Positions 41,267 to 51,287 of a DNA stretch of 64,000 bases are shown here, one piece after another. Source of the stretch: Methylomonas sp. LW13 (lineage in GTDB: Bacteria > Pseudomonadota > Gammaproteobacteria > Methylococcales > Methylomonadaceae). The stretch is taken from assembly GCF_016865255.1 (NCBI RefSeq), contig NZ_CP033381.1, positions 2,108,001 to 2,172,000 on the forward strand, given 5' to 3'. Numbering within the stretch: position 1 is the first letter of the stretch; the number at the start of each line of letters is the position of its first letter. A model generated the notes under the pieces. It ran no database searches. It was not told the origin of the DNA and worked only from the letters and a program-made list of their open reading frames with translations. The position numbers were made by a program, and so were the translations under genes.

Positions 41267-42275
41267 ACCAGAAATCCATCGCTTGTTGCCGATTATGTTC
41301 TTGCTGTTGGCTGGTCAATGTCGCCCATTTTTGCGGATAGAGCAGGCTGCGATACAGGAAATCGAATAAGGTCAGATGCCGACGCATGATGCGCTGTTGG
41401 CGATGCGGCAACAAGGGGTGAAACAAGCCGTGACGTTGAAACAAATGCGTCGGGCTTTTACGCAGCCACAGCCAAGAGCCCATCTCCAGCGTCAACGGCA
41501 GAAACACGCGCTGTCTACCGTGCCGGTCGATAAAGTCGTCATATAGATAATCCCATAAATCGCCGCTGATGACGTATTCCTGGCTCATAGGCTCTATTTT
41601 ATAAAAATGATGCGGGTAGCAGCGATCAAACAGTTGTTTTAAGCCGTACGCTTCGGCGATGCCTGGAAACGGCGTCTGGCAGGACGCATAGGGAAACCAT
41701 AATCTATCGTGGATGCCAAACCCAGAATGCAGATCGATAGCAATCGATAACGGGGCATTGAACAGATGTTTATGCACCACCCGGCATAGGGCTTGGGCTT
41801 CCTTTTCCATTTTCGATTCATCGCCGCGATACCAGGGCAGTTTGGCGCTGAAACGCTGGCCGCTGTATAGACGGGTATTGCCGCTACTTTCGATAGGCGA
41901 ATTGCGCATCAAATCCACGCCATGGCCGTTGCAACGGGTTCCCCGATAGACGCCTACCGGGTTGACGATGGGCACAAATACCAATCGCGAATGCTGCAAA
42001 CGAGCGTTAAATTCCTGATCCCAATCCAATAATTGCAGTATGGTTTGCAAGTAGGCCAATATGACTTCCGAGCCGATTTTCTCCAGGCCATGCACGCCGC
42101 CGAAAAAAGCCAATACCGGGACGTCCGGGCTGTTTGAACCCAGGCTGAGGCAATGGATGGGAAATTGCGTGTCTTTGTAGCTTATTTGCTCGACGATCTC
42201 GCAATGGGCGCGGTCGCCGAATTGCCGGATCAGTGCTTCGAGCTGATCCAACTCCGGGAATGAACGATTTTCCAT
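41259..42275 (-). CDS. M14-family zinc carboxypeptidase-like protein
   Basis: The 338-residue protein has zinc ligands in H-G-L-E (about 60-63) and the His of D-L-H-S-G, substrate-binding N-P-V-G and R-G-T-R, and a catalytic Glu in T-L-E-M-G. No signal peptide is seen, so it probably acts in the cytoplasm on a peptide or acyl-amino-acid substrate. It lies 14 bases after the OlsF-like gene on the same strand, which suggests a link to lipid or envelope metabolism. Confidence 0.82.
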   Translation of the reverse strand: MENRSFPELDQLEALIRQFGDRAHCEIVEQISYKDTQFPIHCLSLGSNSPDVPVLAFFGGVHGLEKIGSEVILAYLQTILQLLDWDQEFNARLQHSRLVFVPIVNPVGVYRGTRCNGHGVDLMRNSPIESSGNTRLYSGQRFSAKLPWYRGDESKMEKEAQALCRVVHKHLFNAPLSIAIDLHSGFGIHDRLWFPYASCQTPFPGIAEAYGLKQLFDRCYPHHFYKIEPMSQEYVISGDLWDYLYDDFIDRHGRQRVFLPLTLEMGSWLWLRKSPTHLFQRHGLFHPLLPHRQQRIMRRHLTLFDFLYRSLLYPQKWATLTSQQQEHNRQQAMDFWYA

Positions 42276-42289
42276 GAATTCGCGCCAAT

Positions 42290-44011
42290 CTACCCCGCCA
42301 GTGATTTTTCGATGTAGCGCTGTCTTTTTTTGGGTGCGATTTTATCGACCTCCACCATGATCAGGCCGTCGATACAATTGTTAAAGTCCGGGTCGATATT
42401 GAAGGCGACGAAATGGCAGCCTTTATCGACACATAATTCCACGTATTGTTTATAAAGCGTAGGGACTTTGACGCCCAGTTTTTTTAGTTCGCTATTCAAT
42501 ATTTTGAAACTGGTGGAGTAGTCGGCACTGAATTCGGTGGCGGCAAATGCCTTGCCTTGTTGCGAAATTACGAACGGTGTTCTGGCTTTGGTGTGCTGTA
42601 AATCGGAGGCGAATTGTTGTTGATAAAAACCGATAATCAGTTCTTTGGCGGCCTGTGGATAGGCGTTGCTGATACTAACCGGGCCGAATAGGTATTTGAT
42701 GTCCGGCCGTTCGCGCAAATACGCGCCGATGCCATACCAAAGATAATCCAGGCTGTGTTGCCCCCAATAACGCGGTTGCACAAAGCTGCGGCCCAATTCA
42801 ATGCTGTAGGGCAGATAAGTTTCAAATTCGCTACGCAAATCGAACAGGGTTTGCGTATAAAAGCCGTCCACGCCGTGGCTGGCCATAATAGCCGAGCCTT
42901 CGCCGACTCGATATGCGCCGACGATTTCCAGATCGTTGTCGTCCCACAGCACGATATGGCTGTAGTAAATATCGAATTTGTCCAGATCCAAAGCCAGGCC
43001 GGTGCCTTCCTCGACCGTTCTGAAGGTCAGCTCGCGCAAGCGGGCGATCTCCCGCATCACCGGGCAATCGTCTTGAAACTGGTATAAAAAGATCTTTTTG
43101 CCGTCGCGAGTTTCGCCAAGCAGACGCGATTGGTACAAGGCCTTCTTCACCGCTTTGGTGTCAGAAGGATGCACTACGGTGGCGACGGTTTCGAATAGTG
43201 CCGGTTTGTTTTTCCTGCCCAGGTTTTGCACGTGCTTGCGAAAGCGTTGACTAAGCTGTTTGTTGCTTTCCTCGCTATCGGCAATAACTTGGTAAGGTAC
43301 GGGTGCGCCGACCATGAATTTAATTTCCTGGCCCTTTTTGTTGAACATCTCCTTGACTAGTAGCATCGTGCCCAGCGGTTTGTATAGCGTCGAGGCGCTA
43401 TAAAACAAGGCGGAGTTTTTGGCTTTGATAAAGATCGGCAGGATTGGACATTGCGCCCTGCGGGCCAGCTTGATAAAACCGGATTGCCAGGCACCGTCGC
43501 GGATGCCTTTAGGGGTGATGCGCGAGACTTCGCCGGCCGGAAAGAAAATGATCGCTTCTTCATGCTCCAGCGCATCCAGCATCACTTTATAGACGTCTTT
43601 CAGTTTTTTCTTCTCGGATAACACATCAACCGGGAGGAAGATTGATTGCAAAGGCTCCATGTGCGACAAGACCCGGTTGGCGACGATGCGCACGTCGGGT
43701 CTTACTGATCGAATCAATTTCACCAGGGCTAAGCCATCCAATGTGCCGATCGGGTGATTGGCGACGATCAGCAAGCGACCTTCGGAGGGGATATTGTTGT
43801 AACAATCGTTGCTGACTTGATAATTAAACTTGAAATAATTCAGTAGTTTGTCGAGAAACGCGAAGCCGCGTAGATGTTGGTTTTTACGGATAACGTCGTT
43901 GAAATCGTCTTCGTGGATCAGTTTTTTTAAAGCTTGTACGACCAGCTTATTGTCTTTGCCAAATTTAAAGTCGGGATAGGTTTCTTGCAGAATGCGTTCA
44001 GCATCGATCAT
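42290..44011 (-). CDS. OlsF-like bifunctional ornithine-lipid synthase
   Basis: The 573-residue protein combines an N-terminal PlsC-type acyltransferase region (N-H-P-I-G-T-L-D-G near 88 and F-F-P-A-G-E near 156) with a C-terminal GNAT-like OlsB domain (about 310-560; R-V-G-E-G-S, L-G-R-S-F-V-Q-P-R-Y). In OlsF the OlsB part acylates ornithine with a 3-hydroxyacyl chain and the OlsA part adds the second acyl chain. Ornithine lipids replace phospholipids under phosphate limitation. Order of domains and length match OlsF; the amino-acid substrate is inferred. Confidence 0.82.
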   Translation of the reverse strand: MIDAERILQETYPDFKFGKDNKLVVQALKKLIHEDDFNDVIRKNQHLRGFAFLDKLLNYFKFNYQVSNDCYNNIPSEGRLLIVANHPIGTLDGLALVKLIRSVRPDVRIVANRVLSHMEPLQSIFLPVDVLSEKKKLKDVYKVMLDALEHEEAIIFFPAGEVSRITPKGIRDGAWQSGFIKLARRAQCPILPIFIKAKNSALFYSASTLYKPLGTMLLVKEMFNKKGQEIKFMVGAPVPYQVIADSEESNKQLSQRFRKHVQNLGRKNKPALFETVATVVHPSDTKAVKKALYQSRLLGETRDGKKIFLYQFQDDCPVMREIARLRELTFRTVEEGTGLALDLDKFDIYYSHIVLWDDNDLEIVGAYRVGEGSAIMASHGVDGFYTQTLFDLRSEFETYLPYSIELGRSFVQPRYWGQHSLDYLWYGIGAYLRERPDIKYLFGPVSISNAYPQAAKELIIGFYQQQFASDLQHTKARTPFVISQQGKAFAATEFSADYSTSFKILNSELKKLGVKVPTLYKQYVELCVDKGCHFVAFNIDPDFNNCIDGLIMVEVDKIAPKKRQRYIEKSLAG

Positions 44012-44210
44012 CGCTCAGTGTCCTGGAAAAAGGAGTATGGCGGGGGATTCTAGTGAGCGAATATGTCAGAAATATGTCAGTCGTGGGCTTATATAAAAGC
44101 TGATCAATCAATGGTTGGCTGGCGCGTAACAAATTGCGCCATCTCGGGAGAGGGTAATGTCGCTGGCGTGTATTCGAAGCTGGAATTATAGTTCGGGCTA
44201 TCTGATGTAT

Positions 44211-44238
44211 GCGGGTCGGAACAGCGCGTCCGGCCCGC
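44211..44238. terminator. Hairpin downstream of nadB
   Basis: Ten-base arms GCGGGTCGGA/TCCGGCCCGC (one G-T pair) around ACAGCGCG. The T-rich stretch follows on the plus strand, whereas nadB reads on the minus strand, so its use as the nadB terminator is uncertain. Confidence 0.45.
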
Positions 44239-44274
44239 GTTTCATTCTTGTTTTTTACAACCTGATAACGACAA

Positions 44275-45930
44275 TTAGTGAGCTTTCCGGCCGGATTTTT
44301 CCGGTGTCAACACGGTGTTTTGCGGTGGCTGGCTGTTGTCCAGATCCGGATAATCCTTGGTGTAATGCAGGCCCCGGCTTTCCTTGCGCTGTTGCGCGCA
44401 GCGGATGATCAGCTCGGCGACGATAACCAGATTGCGCAGTTCCAACAAATCGCTGGTGATGCGGAATTGGCCGTAGTATTCGGCGATTTCGTCTTTCAGC
44501 AACACCAGGCGGTTCATGGCGCGTTCCAGGCGTTTATTGGTGCGAACGATGCCGACGTAATCCCACATGAAACGGCGTAATTCATCCCAATTGTGAGCGA
44601 TTACCACTTCCTCATCCGAGTCCCCAACTTTGGATTCGTCCCAATCCGGCAGCGGCAGAGGTTCCGGCAATTGTGCGAAATTGCGGCGAATGTCCTGATT
44701 GGCCTGCTCGGCGAACACCAAACATTCCAACAGAGAATTGCTGGCCATGCGGTTGGCGCCGTGCAGCCCGGTGCAGGCGACTTCGCCGATGGCGTAAAGG
44801 CCGGGGATGTCGGTGCGGGCGTTGGCGTCGGTTAATACGCCGCCGCAGGTATAATGCGCCGCCGGCACCACGGGGATCGGTTGCTGACTGATGTCGATAT
44901 CCAGTTCCAGACATTGCATATAAATAGTGGGGAAGTGCTTTTGGATGAACTCTCGCGATTTGTGGCTGATGTCCAGGTAGACGCATTCGATACCGTGTTT
45001 CTTAATTTCGCTATCGATGGCGCGGGCGACAATGTCGCGCGGCGCCAGTTCCATGCGCTCGTCGTAACGGCGCATGAAACGCTCGCCGTCGGGCAGGATC
45101 AAATGTGCGCCTTCGCCGCGCACCGCTTCGCTGATTAAAAAAGAACGCGCGGTCGGGTGATACAGGCAGGTGGGATGAAATTGCATGAATTCCATGTTGC
45201 TGATCCGGCAGCCGGCCCTCCAGGCCAACGCAATGCCGTCGCCGCTGGAAATGTGCGGATTGGTCGAATACAGATAAACCTTGTTGGCGCCGCCGGTCGC
45301 CAGCACCACCACTTTGGCGGCAATCGATTTGATGCTGCCGGATTTGCTGTCCAATACATAGGCGCCGCATATGCGTTGCTCGCTTGCCCCCAGCTTGGTG
45401 GCGGTGATCAGTTCGACGACGTTGTGGTATTCCAGTAGGGTGATATTCGGGTGTGCCTGGGCGCGTTCGATCAACGACAGCGAGACTGCTTTGCCGGTGG
45501 CGTCGTCGGTATGCACAATTCGGCGATGTGAATGGCCGCCTTCGCGATTTAAATGCAATTGTTTGGCGCCGTCGGCGTTACGCTCTTCGGTAAAATTCAC
45601 GCCTTGTTGACGTAGCCACTCTATGCTTTGTCGACCCTGCGCGACGGTGAGTCTGACTATCTCCGGATCGCATAAGCCGGCGCCGGCGATCAAGGTGTCT
45701 TCGATATGCGATTCTATCGAATCGTATTCTTCGTCAAATACGGCAGAGATACCGCCTTGGGCGTAATAAGTGCTGCATTCGGTCAATGCAAATTTGGCGA
45801 GCACTGCCACCTTATAGGTGTCGGCAAGATGCAACGCAAGACTCAGCCCTGCACCGCCACTGCCGGCGATAAGGATGTCGTAATGGGAATCAGCGGTATG
45901 GTTGGGTTGGTTTGCTGTCAGTGTGGTCAA
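44275..45930 (-). CDS. nadB: L-aspartate oxidase
   Basis: The 551-residue flavoprotein has the N-terminal FAD motif [10 protein letters not shown], the active-site segment [18 protein letters not shown], and M-Q-F-H-P-T, as in NadB rather than succinate dehydrogenase. It oxidises aspartate to iminoaspartate, the first step of NAD synthesis. It diverges from rpoE, an arrangement common in gammaproteobacteria. Confidence 0.95.
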   Translation of the reverse strand: MTTLTANQPNHTADSHYDILIAGSGGAGLSLALHLADTYKVAVLAKFALTECSTYYAQGGISAVFDEEYDSIESHIEDTLIAGAGLCDPEIVRLTVAQGRQSIEWLRQQGVNFTEERNADGAKQLHLNREGGHSHRRIVHTDDATGKAVSLSLIERAQAHPNITLLEYHNVVELITATKLGASEQRICGAYVLDSKSGSIKSIAAKVVVLATGGANKVYLYSTNPHISSGDGIALAWRAGCRISNMEFMQFHPTCLYHPTARSFLISEAVRGEGAHLILPDGERFMRRYDERMELAPRDIVARAIDSEIKKHGIECVYLDISHKSREFIQKHFPTIYMQCLELDIDISQQPIPVVPAAHYTCGGVLTDANARTDIPGLYAIGEVACTGLHGANRMASNSLLECLVFAEQANQDIRRNFAQLPEPLPLPDWDESKVGDSDEEVVIAHNWDELRRFMWDYVGIVRTNKRLERAMNRLVLLKDEIAEYYGQFRITSDLLELRNLVIVAELIIRCAQQRKESRGLHYTKDYPDLDNSQPPQNTVLTPEKSGRKAH

Positions 45931-46057
45931 CTTTGCGGCCGGATGAATAGTTATAGCGTTTTTGAATAATATCTGGTTTTAATCTTGCGGTAATTTTTTT
46001 TGTGTTGCCAGAACTAATGAGGTTTAATTCTGTCCACTTCAATATCAAAATAGCGCA

Positions 46058-46648
46058 GTGAACGAACAAGAAACGAATACCGAAGATCTGGATCAAGAGC
46101 TGGTGCGCCGTGTGCAGCAAGGCGATAAATCCGGCTTCGATCTTTTGGTGATCAAATACCAGCACAAGATCGTCCACTTGGTGAACCGGTACGTCAAGGA
46201 TCCGAGCGAAGCTCAAGATGTGGCTCAGGATACCTTTATCAAGGCTTACCGGGCTTTGGGAGATTTTCGCGGTGACAGCGCCTTTTACACTTGGTTGTAT
46301 CGTATAGCGATTAACACCGCCAAAAACTATTTGTTGTCGCGTTCGCGCCGTCATTTTGACTACGAAATCGATGTTCAAGATGCCGAACAAGTAGAAAACG
46401 CGCCACAACTAAAAGATATAGAAACGCCGGAAAATTTGTTGATGAACGAACAAATTGTGGCGGTCATTAAATCGGCTATCGAGAGGTTACCAGAAGAGAT
46501 GCGGATTGCAATTACGCTCAGGGAGTTTGAAGGGATGAGTTACGAAGAAATTGCGGAAGCAATGGATTGCCCCATCGGGACGGTACGCTCGCGGATTTTT
46601 AGGGCTCGCGAAGCCATAGACCAAAAATTAAACCCATTGCTCGACTAA
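46058..46648 (+). CDS. rpoE: Extracytoplasmic sigma factor E (AlgU/RpoE)
   Basis: The start is GTG 46058 (M-N-E-Q-E). The 196-residue ECF sigma has region 2 (D-V-A-Q-D-T-F-I-K-A-Y-R and F-Y-T-W-L-Y-R-I-A) and region 4 (L-P-E-E-M-R, E-G-M-S-Y-E-E-I-A, G-T-V-R-S-R-I-F-R-A-R). It directs the envelope stress response. The next genes are rseA, rseB and mucD in the standard order. Confidence 0.95.
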   Translation: MNEQETNTEDLDQELVRRVQQGDKSGFDLLVIKYQHKIVHLVNRYVKDPSEAQDVAQDTFIKAYRALGDFRGDSAFYTWLYRIAINTAKNYLLSRSRRHFDYEIDVQDAEQVENAPQLKDIETPENLLMNEQIVAVIKSAIERLPEEMRIAITLREFEGMSYEEIAEAMDCPIGTVRSRIFRAREAIDQKLNPLLD

Positions 46649-46658
46649 AGGTGTATCG

Positions 46659-47165
46659 ATGCAAGAACAACTTAACGAAAAACTTTCTCAACTGATAGAC
46701 GACGAACTGGATAGCCAACAGGCGCTGTCGCTATTGCAGACTTTGCAGAACGACGGCTTGCTGAAAGACAAGTTGCGCCGCTATCAAATTGCCAGTCAAG
46801 TCATGAAGACTGGCGAATATTCTCACGTTACCAGCGATTTTGTGGACAAGATTCACGAACAGATTCGGCAAGAACCTACCTACTTCTTACCCCGTAAAAA
46901 ATCGGCGATAAATTGGCAAAAGGCGGCTTTCGCGATTGCCGCGTCGGTGGCACTGGCCGTCGTGTGGGTCAGCAGTAAAGTGGATAAGCAAATGCATAAC
47001 CCGCTTGGCTCGGTCGAGATGGTGGCTCAGGGTAAAGACGTATCAACCGAGGAAATGCATGCTCGATTCAAGGATTATCTGGAAGCCCATGACAACGCGA
47101 TGTATGTCAATAGCGTGCAAGCGGGACAACCCTACGCACGGGTGGTGGGCTATCGGCAGGAATAA
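46659..47165 (+). CDS. rseA: Anti-sigma-E factor RseA/MucA
   Basis: The 168-residue protein has an N-terminal cytoplasmic RseA_N domain (L-S-Q-L-I-D-D-E-L-D), one membrane helix (about 90-108) and a short periplasmic tail. It holds sigma-E inactive until cleaved by DegS and RseP. It starts 10 bases after rpoE. Confidence 0.92.
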   Translation: MQEQLNEKLSQLIDDELDSQQALSLLQTLQNDGLLKDKLRRYQIASQVMKTGEYSHVTSDFVDKIHEQIRQEPTYFLPRKKSAINWQKAAFAIAASVALAVVWVSSKVDKQMHNPLGSVEMVAQGKDVSTEEMHARFKDYLEAHDNAMYVNSVQAGQPYARVVGYRQE

Positions 47166-47169
47166 GCGC

Positions 47170-48114
47170 GTGAGAGTTTTAAAAGCTTTTTTGCTGTGCG
47201 TTGTTTGTCAAAGCGCTTTTGCCGATAAGGATCAAGTGACGGCCCGACAATGGCTGGATAATATGAACCGGGCGATGAAAACCCTCAACTACCGGGGTAC
47301 CGTGATCTTCATGAAAAACGGTCAGCTCGATACGATGAAATATCAGCATAGTGTAGAAAACGGCGTCGAACAGGAGCGTTTGGCGTCTTTGAATTCGCCG
47401 ATGCGGGAAGTGACACGTAAATCCAACGAAGTGACTTGTACATTTAAGGAAACCAGTCAAAAAGTGGTGAATCATCATCCGTTGGATAGTTCGTTTATCG
47501 TCAATTTGCCGCAGAACACCGCTAACCTGGAAAAAAATTATCAATTAGTTTTGTCGGGTCAGGAATCCATCGCGATGTTGCCTACGCAAATCGTCAGTGT
47601 CGAGCCTACCGATCCGCTGCGCTACCCGAGAAAAATCTGGGTGGATACCCAGCATTTTTTGCCGCTGAAAGTCGAAGTGTACAATTTGGACGGTAGTATC
47701 CTTGAGCAAGTAGTTTTCACCGATTTAATGACCGACTCATTAGCCGAGCCCCACGCCGGCAATGTCGACGACAACAGCTTTCATGTCAAACATATCCACT
47801 CCGCTCAAGCCGAACCGTTTGAAAACGCTACATTCGTATTGAAGAATTGGCCGTCTGGGTTTGAGCCGGTATTTTTTATTCGCAATTCCATCCAGCAATC
47901 TCAGAAAGCCGTAGATCATCTATTGATTAGCGACGGTTTTTCTACAGTGTCGGTGTATCTGGAAGCCAAAGAATCGCAAGGTATGAATGGTTTGCATAGT
48001 CTGGGTTCTGTCAATTCGTTCAGTAAGGTGATTGGCGATACCCAGTTCACCGTATTGGGTGAAGTACCCGCCAAAACAGTCGAGCTAATTGCTGACGGCA
48101 TAGCGCTACGTTAG
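47170..48114 (+). CDS. rseB: Sigma-E regulatory protein RseB/MucB
   Basis: The start is GTG 47170, 4 bases after rseA, giving M-R-V-L-K-A-F-L-L and a signal peptide cut after Q-S-A-F-A. The mature part (about 295 residues) has the LolA-like N-terminal domain and the smaller C-terminal domain of RseB. It binds RseA in the periplasm and delays its cleavage until mislocalised envelope components are sensed. Confidence 0.92.
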   Translation: MRVLKAFLLCVVCQSAFADKDQVTARQWLDNMNRAMKTLNYRGTVIFMKNGQLDTMKYQHSVENGVEQERLASLNSPMREVTRKSNEVTCTFKETSQKVVNHHPLDSSFIVNLPQNTANLEKNYQLVLSGQESIAMLPTQIVSVEPTDPLRYPRKIWVDTQHFLPLKVEVYNLDGSILEQVVFTDLMTDSLAEPHAGNVDDNSFHVKHIHSAQAEPFENATFVLKNWPSGFEPVFFIRNSIQQSQKAVDHLLISDGFSTVSVYLEAKESQGMNGLHSLGSVNSFSKVIGDTQFTVLGEVPAKTVELIADGIALR

Positions 48115-48157
48115 CGTGTCATTTTTGTAACAAATCAAATGTATGAGTGGAGATTAC

Positions 48158-49564
48158 ATGCTTAATAAGCTGTTTTATGGAGTTTTGATATTTTTATTGG
48201 CGATTGATGCAAGCTATGCGCAATTGCCCGATTTTACCGAAATGGTTAAAACCAATGGGGATGCGGTGGTCAATATCAGCACGACCCAAAAGGCTGCAGA
48301 TCCGCAAGCGGGCGTCGATCAACAGCAAATGCCTGAGGATATGCCGCCGGAAATGGAAGAGTTTTTTCGGCGGTTTTTCCAGGGCCCTGGGCGTGGAGGT
48401 AATTCACCACGAGAAACCAACTCCTTGGGCTCAGGGTTTGTGATTTCCAAAGACGGATATGTCTTGACCAACCACCATGTGGTGAACAACGCCTCCGAGA
48501 TTGTCGTTAAATTGAAAGATCGCCGGGAGTTGATTGCCAAATTGATCGGCTCCGACGAAAGCACCGATGTGGCCCTATTAAAAGTAGAAGCTAAGGACCT
48601 GCCGGTAGTGGAAGTCGGCTCGCCGGAGCAATTACAAGTGGGTGAGTGGGTACTGGCCATCGGTACCCCGTTCGGTTTCGATCAATCGGTTACCGCTGGT
48701 ATTGTCAGCGCCAAGGGACGGAGCCTGCCGGATGGCAATTATGTGCCTTTCATTCAAACCGACGTTGCCATCAATCCAGGCAATTCAGGTGGCCCCTTAT
48801 TCAATATGCAAGGCAAGGTGGTCGGAATTAACTCGCAAATCTACAGCCGTTCCGGTGGCTATATGGGCTTATCGTTTGCCATACCTATCGATGTGGCGAT
48901 GAACGTGGTCGACCAAATCAAAAGTAAAGGTAAAGTCTCGCGGGGCTGGTTGGGTGTACAAATCCAGGATGTAACCCGGCAGTTGGCGGAGTCGTTTGGT
49001 ATGGACCGGCCGCACGGTGCCTTGGTTTCTAAAGTGATACCCGGCGGACCGGCCGAAAAAGCCGGCATTCAAATTGGCGACATCATTGTCGAGTTTAACG
49101 GCCAAGTCATCGAAACGTCCGGTGAATTGCCGCCTAGAGTGGGCATGACGCCCATCGATGAAAAAGCCAAGGTAAAAATCATTCGCCAAGGCGATAAGCA
49201 GGATCTTAGTGTGAAAATCGGTTTGCTGCCTGCGCAACCCTCCTCTTTGGCTAACGGGCCTGCGGCTGCCCCTGAAGTGGCCGTGAACCGTCTGGGCTTG
49301 GCCGTGGCAGATTTAACCGCCGAACAACGTCAACAATCACAGGTGGAAAAGAACGGCGTAATAGTACAAAAAGTTAACAAAGGCATAGCAATGGACGCCG
49401 GCATTCAGCCAGGGGATATTATTTTGCGCATTCAAAATAATGTGGTGCGTGATGCCGCCGAGTTTAACGCTATCGTCGCGAAATTACCGGTTGAAAAATC
49501 GATAGCACTTTTGGTACAACGTAATGGCAGCCCGGTGTTTTTAGCGTTTAAAATCGAGAAATAA
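48158..49564 (+). CDS. mucD: DegP/MucD-type periplasmic serine protease
   Basis: The start is the second ATG (48158), since TGGAGA lies before it; an ATG at 48143 is upstream. A signal peptide ends near S-Y-A. The catalytic triad is visible: His in T-N-H-H-V, Asp in D-V-A-L-L-K, Ser in N-P-G-N-S-G-G-P. Two PDZ domains follow. It degrades or refolds damaged periplasmic proteins and ends the sigma-E operon, as in Pseudomonas. Length (468 residues) is normal. Confidence 0.94.
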   Translation: MLNKLFYGVLIFLLAIDASYAQLPDFTEMVKTNGDAVVNISTTQKAADPQAGVDQQQMPEDMPPEMEEFFRRFFQGPGRGGNSPRETNSLGSGFVISKDGYVLTNHHVVNNASEIVVKLKDRRELIAKLIGSDESTDVALLKVEAKDLPVVEVGSPEQLQVGEWVLAIGTPFGFDQSVTAGIVSAKGRSLPDGNYVPFIQTDVAINPGNSGGPLFNMQGKVVGINSQIYSRSGGYMGLSFAIPIDVAMNVVDQIKSKGKVSRGWLGVQIQDVTRQLAESFGMDRPHGALVSKVIPGGPAEKAGIQIGDIIVEFNGQVIETSGELPPRVGMTPIDEKAKVKIIRQGDKQDLSVKIGLLPAQPSSLANGPAAAPEVAVNRLGLAVADLTAEQRQQSQVEKNGVIVQKVNKGIAMDAGIQPGDIILRIQNNVVRDAAEFNAIVAKLPVEKSIALLVQRNGSPVFLAFKIEK

Positions 49565-49577
49565 TAGGGGTAGCTCA

Positions 49578-49979
49578 ATGCCTATCGCCAGCGATGTAAT
49601 GCAATTGATCGGCAATACCCCGGTAGTGAAATTACATAAAGTCGTGTTGGAAAACTCCGCGACTGTGCTGGCAAAGGTGGCATCGCAAAACCCCAGCGGC
49701 TCGGTTATGGACTGAATCGGTCTGGCTATGATTCAAGTCGCGGAGAAAGCGGGGCGCTTGCTAAATAGGGCGCTTTTGTCAAGGTCCAGCAAATCGTCAG
49801 GCAGTCCTGGGCGCTATGTCCAGGGTTGCCGACATGATCAAAAACCGTAAGCTTCGGATTTTGATTTGGCGGTGGAGCTAGTCGAAACTTCGGTCATCTC
49901 GGGCGGTGCGCGCACCGCATTGATGGGCGTGGAGAAAACCGTGGTGGCCATTGTTCATGACACCGGCGAGCGCTTTTAA
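49578..49979 (+). pseudogene. cysK: Decayed cysteine synthase
   Basis: The first 45 codons match CysK (S-D-V-x-Q-L-I-G-N-T-P ... Q-N-P-S-G-S-V). The position of the PLP lysine in S-V-K-D-R reads ATG (Met) and the Arg codon reads TGA (49713-49715). Similarity continues past the stop (I-G-L-A-M-I-Q-V-A-E-K-A-G) and is then lost. Only the C-terminal trace D-T-G-E-R-F returns at the end (stop 49977-49979), so most of the middle is deleted. It cannot give an active enzyme; a functional copy must lie elsewhere. Confidence 0.88.
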
Positions 49980-50030
49980 GTATGAGCTGACGCCGTTTTA
50001 TCCCGCATTCTGCTGGAGCAAAAAATAATA

Positions 50031-51287
50031 ATGACAAATCCCAGCATCAAAATCCGTTCTACCGGACTCGGTTATTTTATTAACCGCATTCAGACCCTGT
50101 TTGTCAGCATGTTGCGTATCTGGACGATACCCATCGTCCTAATGCTCAGCCTGTCCTCCGGCTTTACGACCTATTACGGTTTATCGCATTTCATCACGCC
50201 CTGGATTGCGTTGGTGATTACCGTCGCCATTCAATCCATCATCGTTATCTGTTCTTTGGAAATGGCCGGCATTCATTGGAAGGCCAACAGGATGCGCTAC
50301 TTTACCGTGGTGGCGTCTTTGGCGGTGGCGATTGCTGCTTCAGTGACTTTTTCCTATTTCAAGTTTTACGAAATATCCGAGCAGGAAACGCTGCATATCA
50401 ATAGGCTGAACGAGTTAAGACAGCAAACCAAAAATTATCTGGACAGTATTCTGCAAGTTAAAAGCCAGATGCTGCACCAACAAAAACAGGATCTGGAAAA
50501 AGCCTCGCTGGATGCCCGCCAAGCCTATTTCGGCACGCATAATGAAATCGGCCCCGGCTATAAAAATCAGGTAGGCGAGGGGCCGTTCTGGCGCCATTAC
50601 AATCAGATATATCAGGAAAAAAAGCAGGCCTTACAACAGCAGGAACAAGCTTTTCAGGCCTTGGACAGCAATATCCGGCTGCTGCAAAGCAATTTGAATC
50701 AGCTGGATGTAACCAACGACAAGGAAGCCACCTATACACAATTCTTAAAAAATTATCAGGATATACAGCTTGGGGTGAACCAACTTGCCAGCAGCATGGG
50801 TATGTCTTTACCCGATGCACCCTTGCTGATGACCTATAAACAGTTTGTTGAGGAAGTTAAACCCTCGTTTGCGATGTGGCGCGGGTTTTCCTGGTTTGCA
50901 TTTGCCTGCGCGGCAATGGTGGATTTTTTTACGGTGTTATTGTCTTACCGTTTGGAGTTTACCGCACCGGGACCGTTGACGATCCAGGAAGAAGAACTGG
51001 TGTTTGAATGCCTGCGACAATTCACCGAGTTTCGGATCAACGAGAACGACGAACTGGAAATGGTCATCGAAAAATCCGACTTGGAAAAAGCCCGCCGTTA
51101 CTCGGATTGGTCGCGGATGTTCGTGGTCGGCTTGCTGCTCAGCCGCGGTTTCTTGCGTAAAGTCGATGATAGAACCGTGGAGTTTGCGCCGAATCTTTAC
51201 CCGCTGATTGCCGAAAAAATGTCCGACAAAATCGCCGCGCTTAAACAAAAAGCCGCTGCCGCAGCCGGTAGTGTTAGCCATGAATAG
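50031..51287 (+). CDS. Membrane protein with central coiled coil, 418 aa
   Basis: Not recognised. Four or five membrane helices are predicted: about 30-52, 58-77, 90-110 and 285-305. Between them (about 115-250) lies a long Gln/Lys/Glu-rich coiled coil. The last 120 residues are soluble, with a winged-helix-like pattern (SDWSRMFVVGLLLSRGFLRKV). It overlaps the next gene by 8 bases and heads a three-gene set with an SPFH-like protein and a lipoprotein. Confidence 0.75.
   Translation: MTNPSIKIRSTGLGYFINRIQTLFVSMLRIWTIPIVLMLSLSSGFTTYYGLSHFITPWIALVITVAIQSIIVICSLEMAGIHWKANRMRYFTVVASLAVAIAASVTFSYFKFYEISEQETLHINRLNELRQQTKNYLDSILQVKSQMLHQQKQDLEKASLDARQAYFGTHNEIGPGYKNQVGEGPFWRHYNQIYQEKKQALQQQEQAFQALDSNIRLLQSNLNQLDVTNDKEATYTQFLKNYQDIQLGVNQLASSMGMSLPDAPLLMTYKQFVEEVKPSFAMWRGFSWFAFACAAMVDFFTVLLSYRLEFTAPGPLTIQEEELVFECLRQFTEFRINENDELEMVIEKSDLEKARRYSDWSRMFVVGLLLSRGFLRKVDDRTVEFAPNLYPLIAEKMSDKIAALKQKAAAAAGSVSHE

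Noticed and set aside
44157..44408. 83-codon plus-strand frame downstream of nadB
   Set aside because: It overlaps the nadB end and a hairpin and has no convincing features.
46009..46040. Sigma-E autoregulatory promoter before rpoE
   Set aside because: A GAACTA box is present, but no matching -10 box lies at the required 15-17 base spacing.
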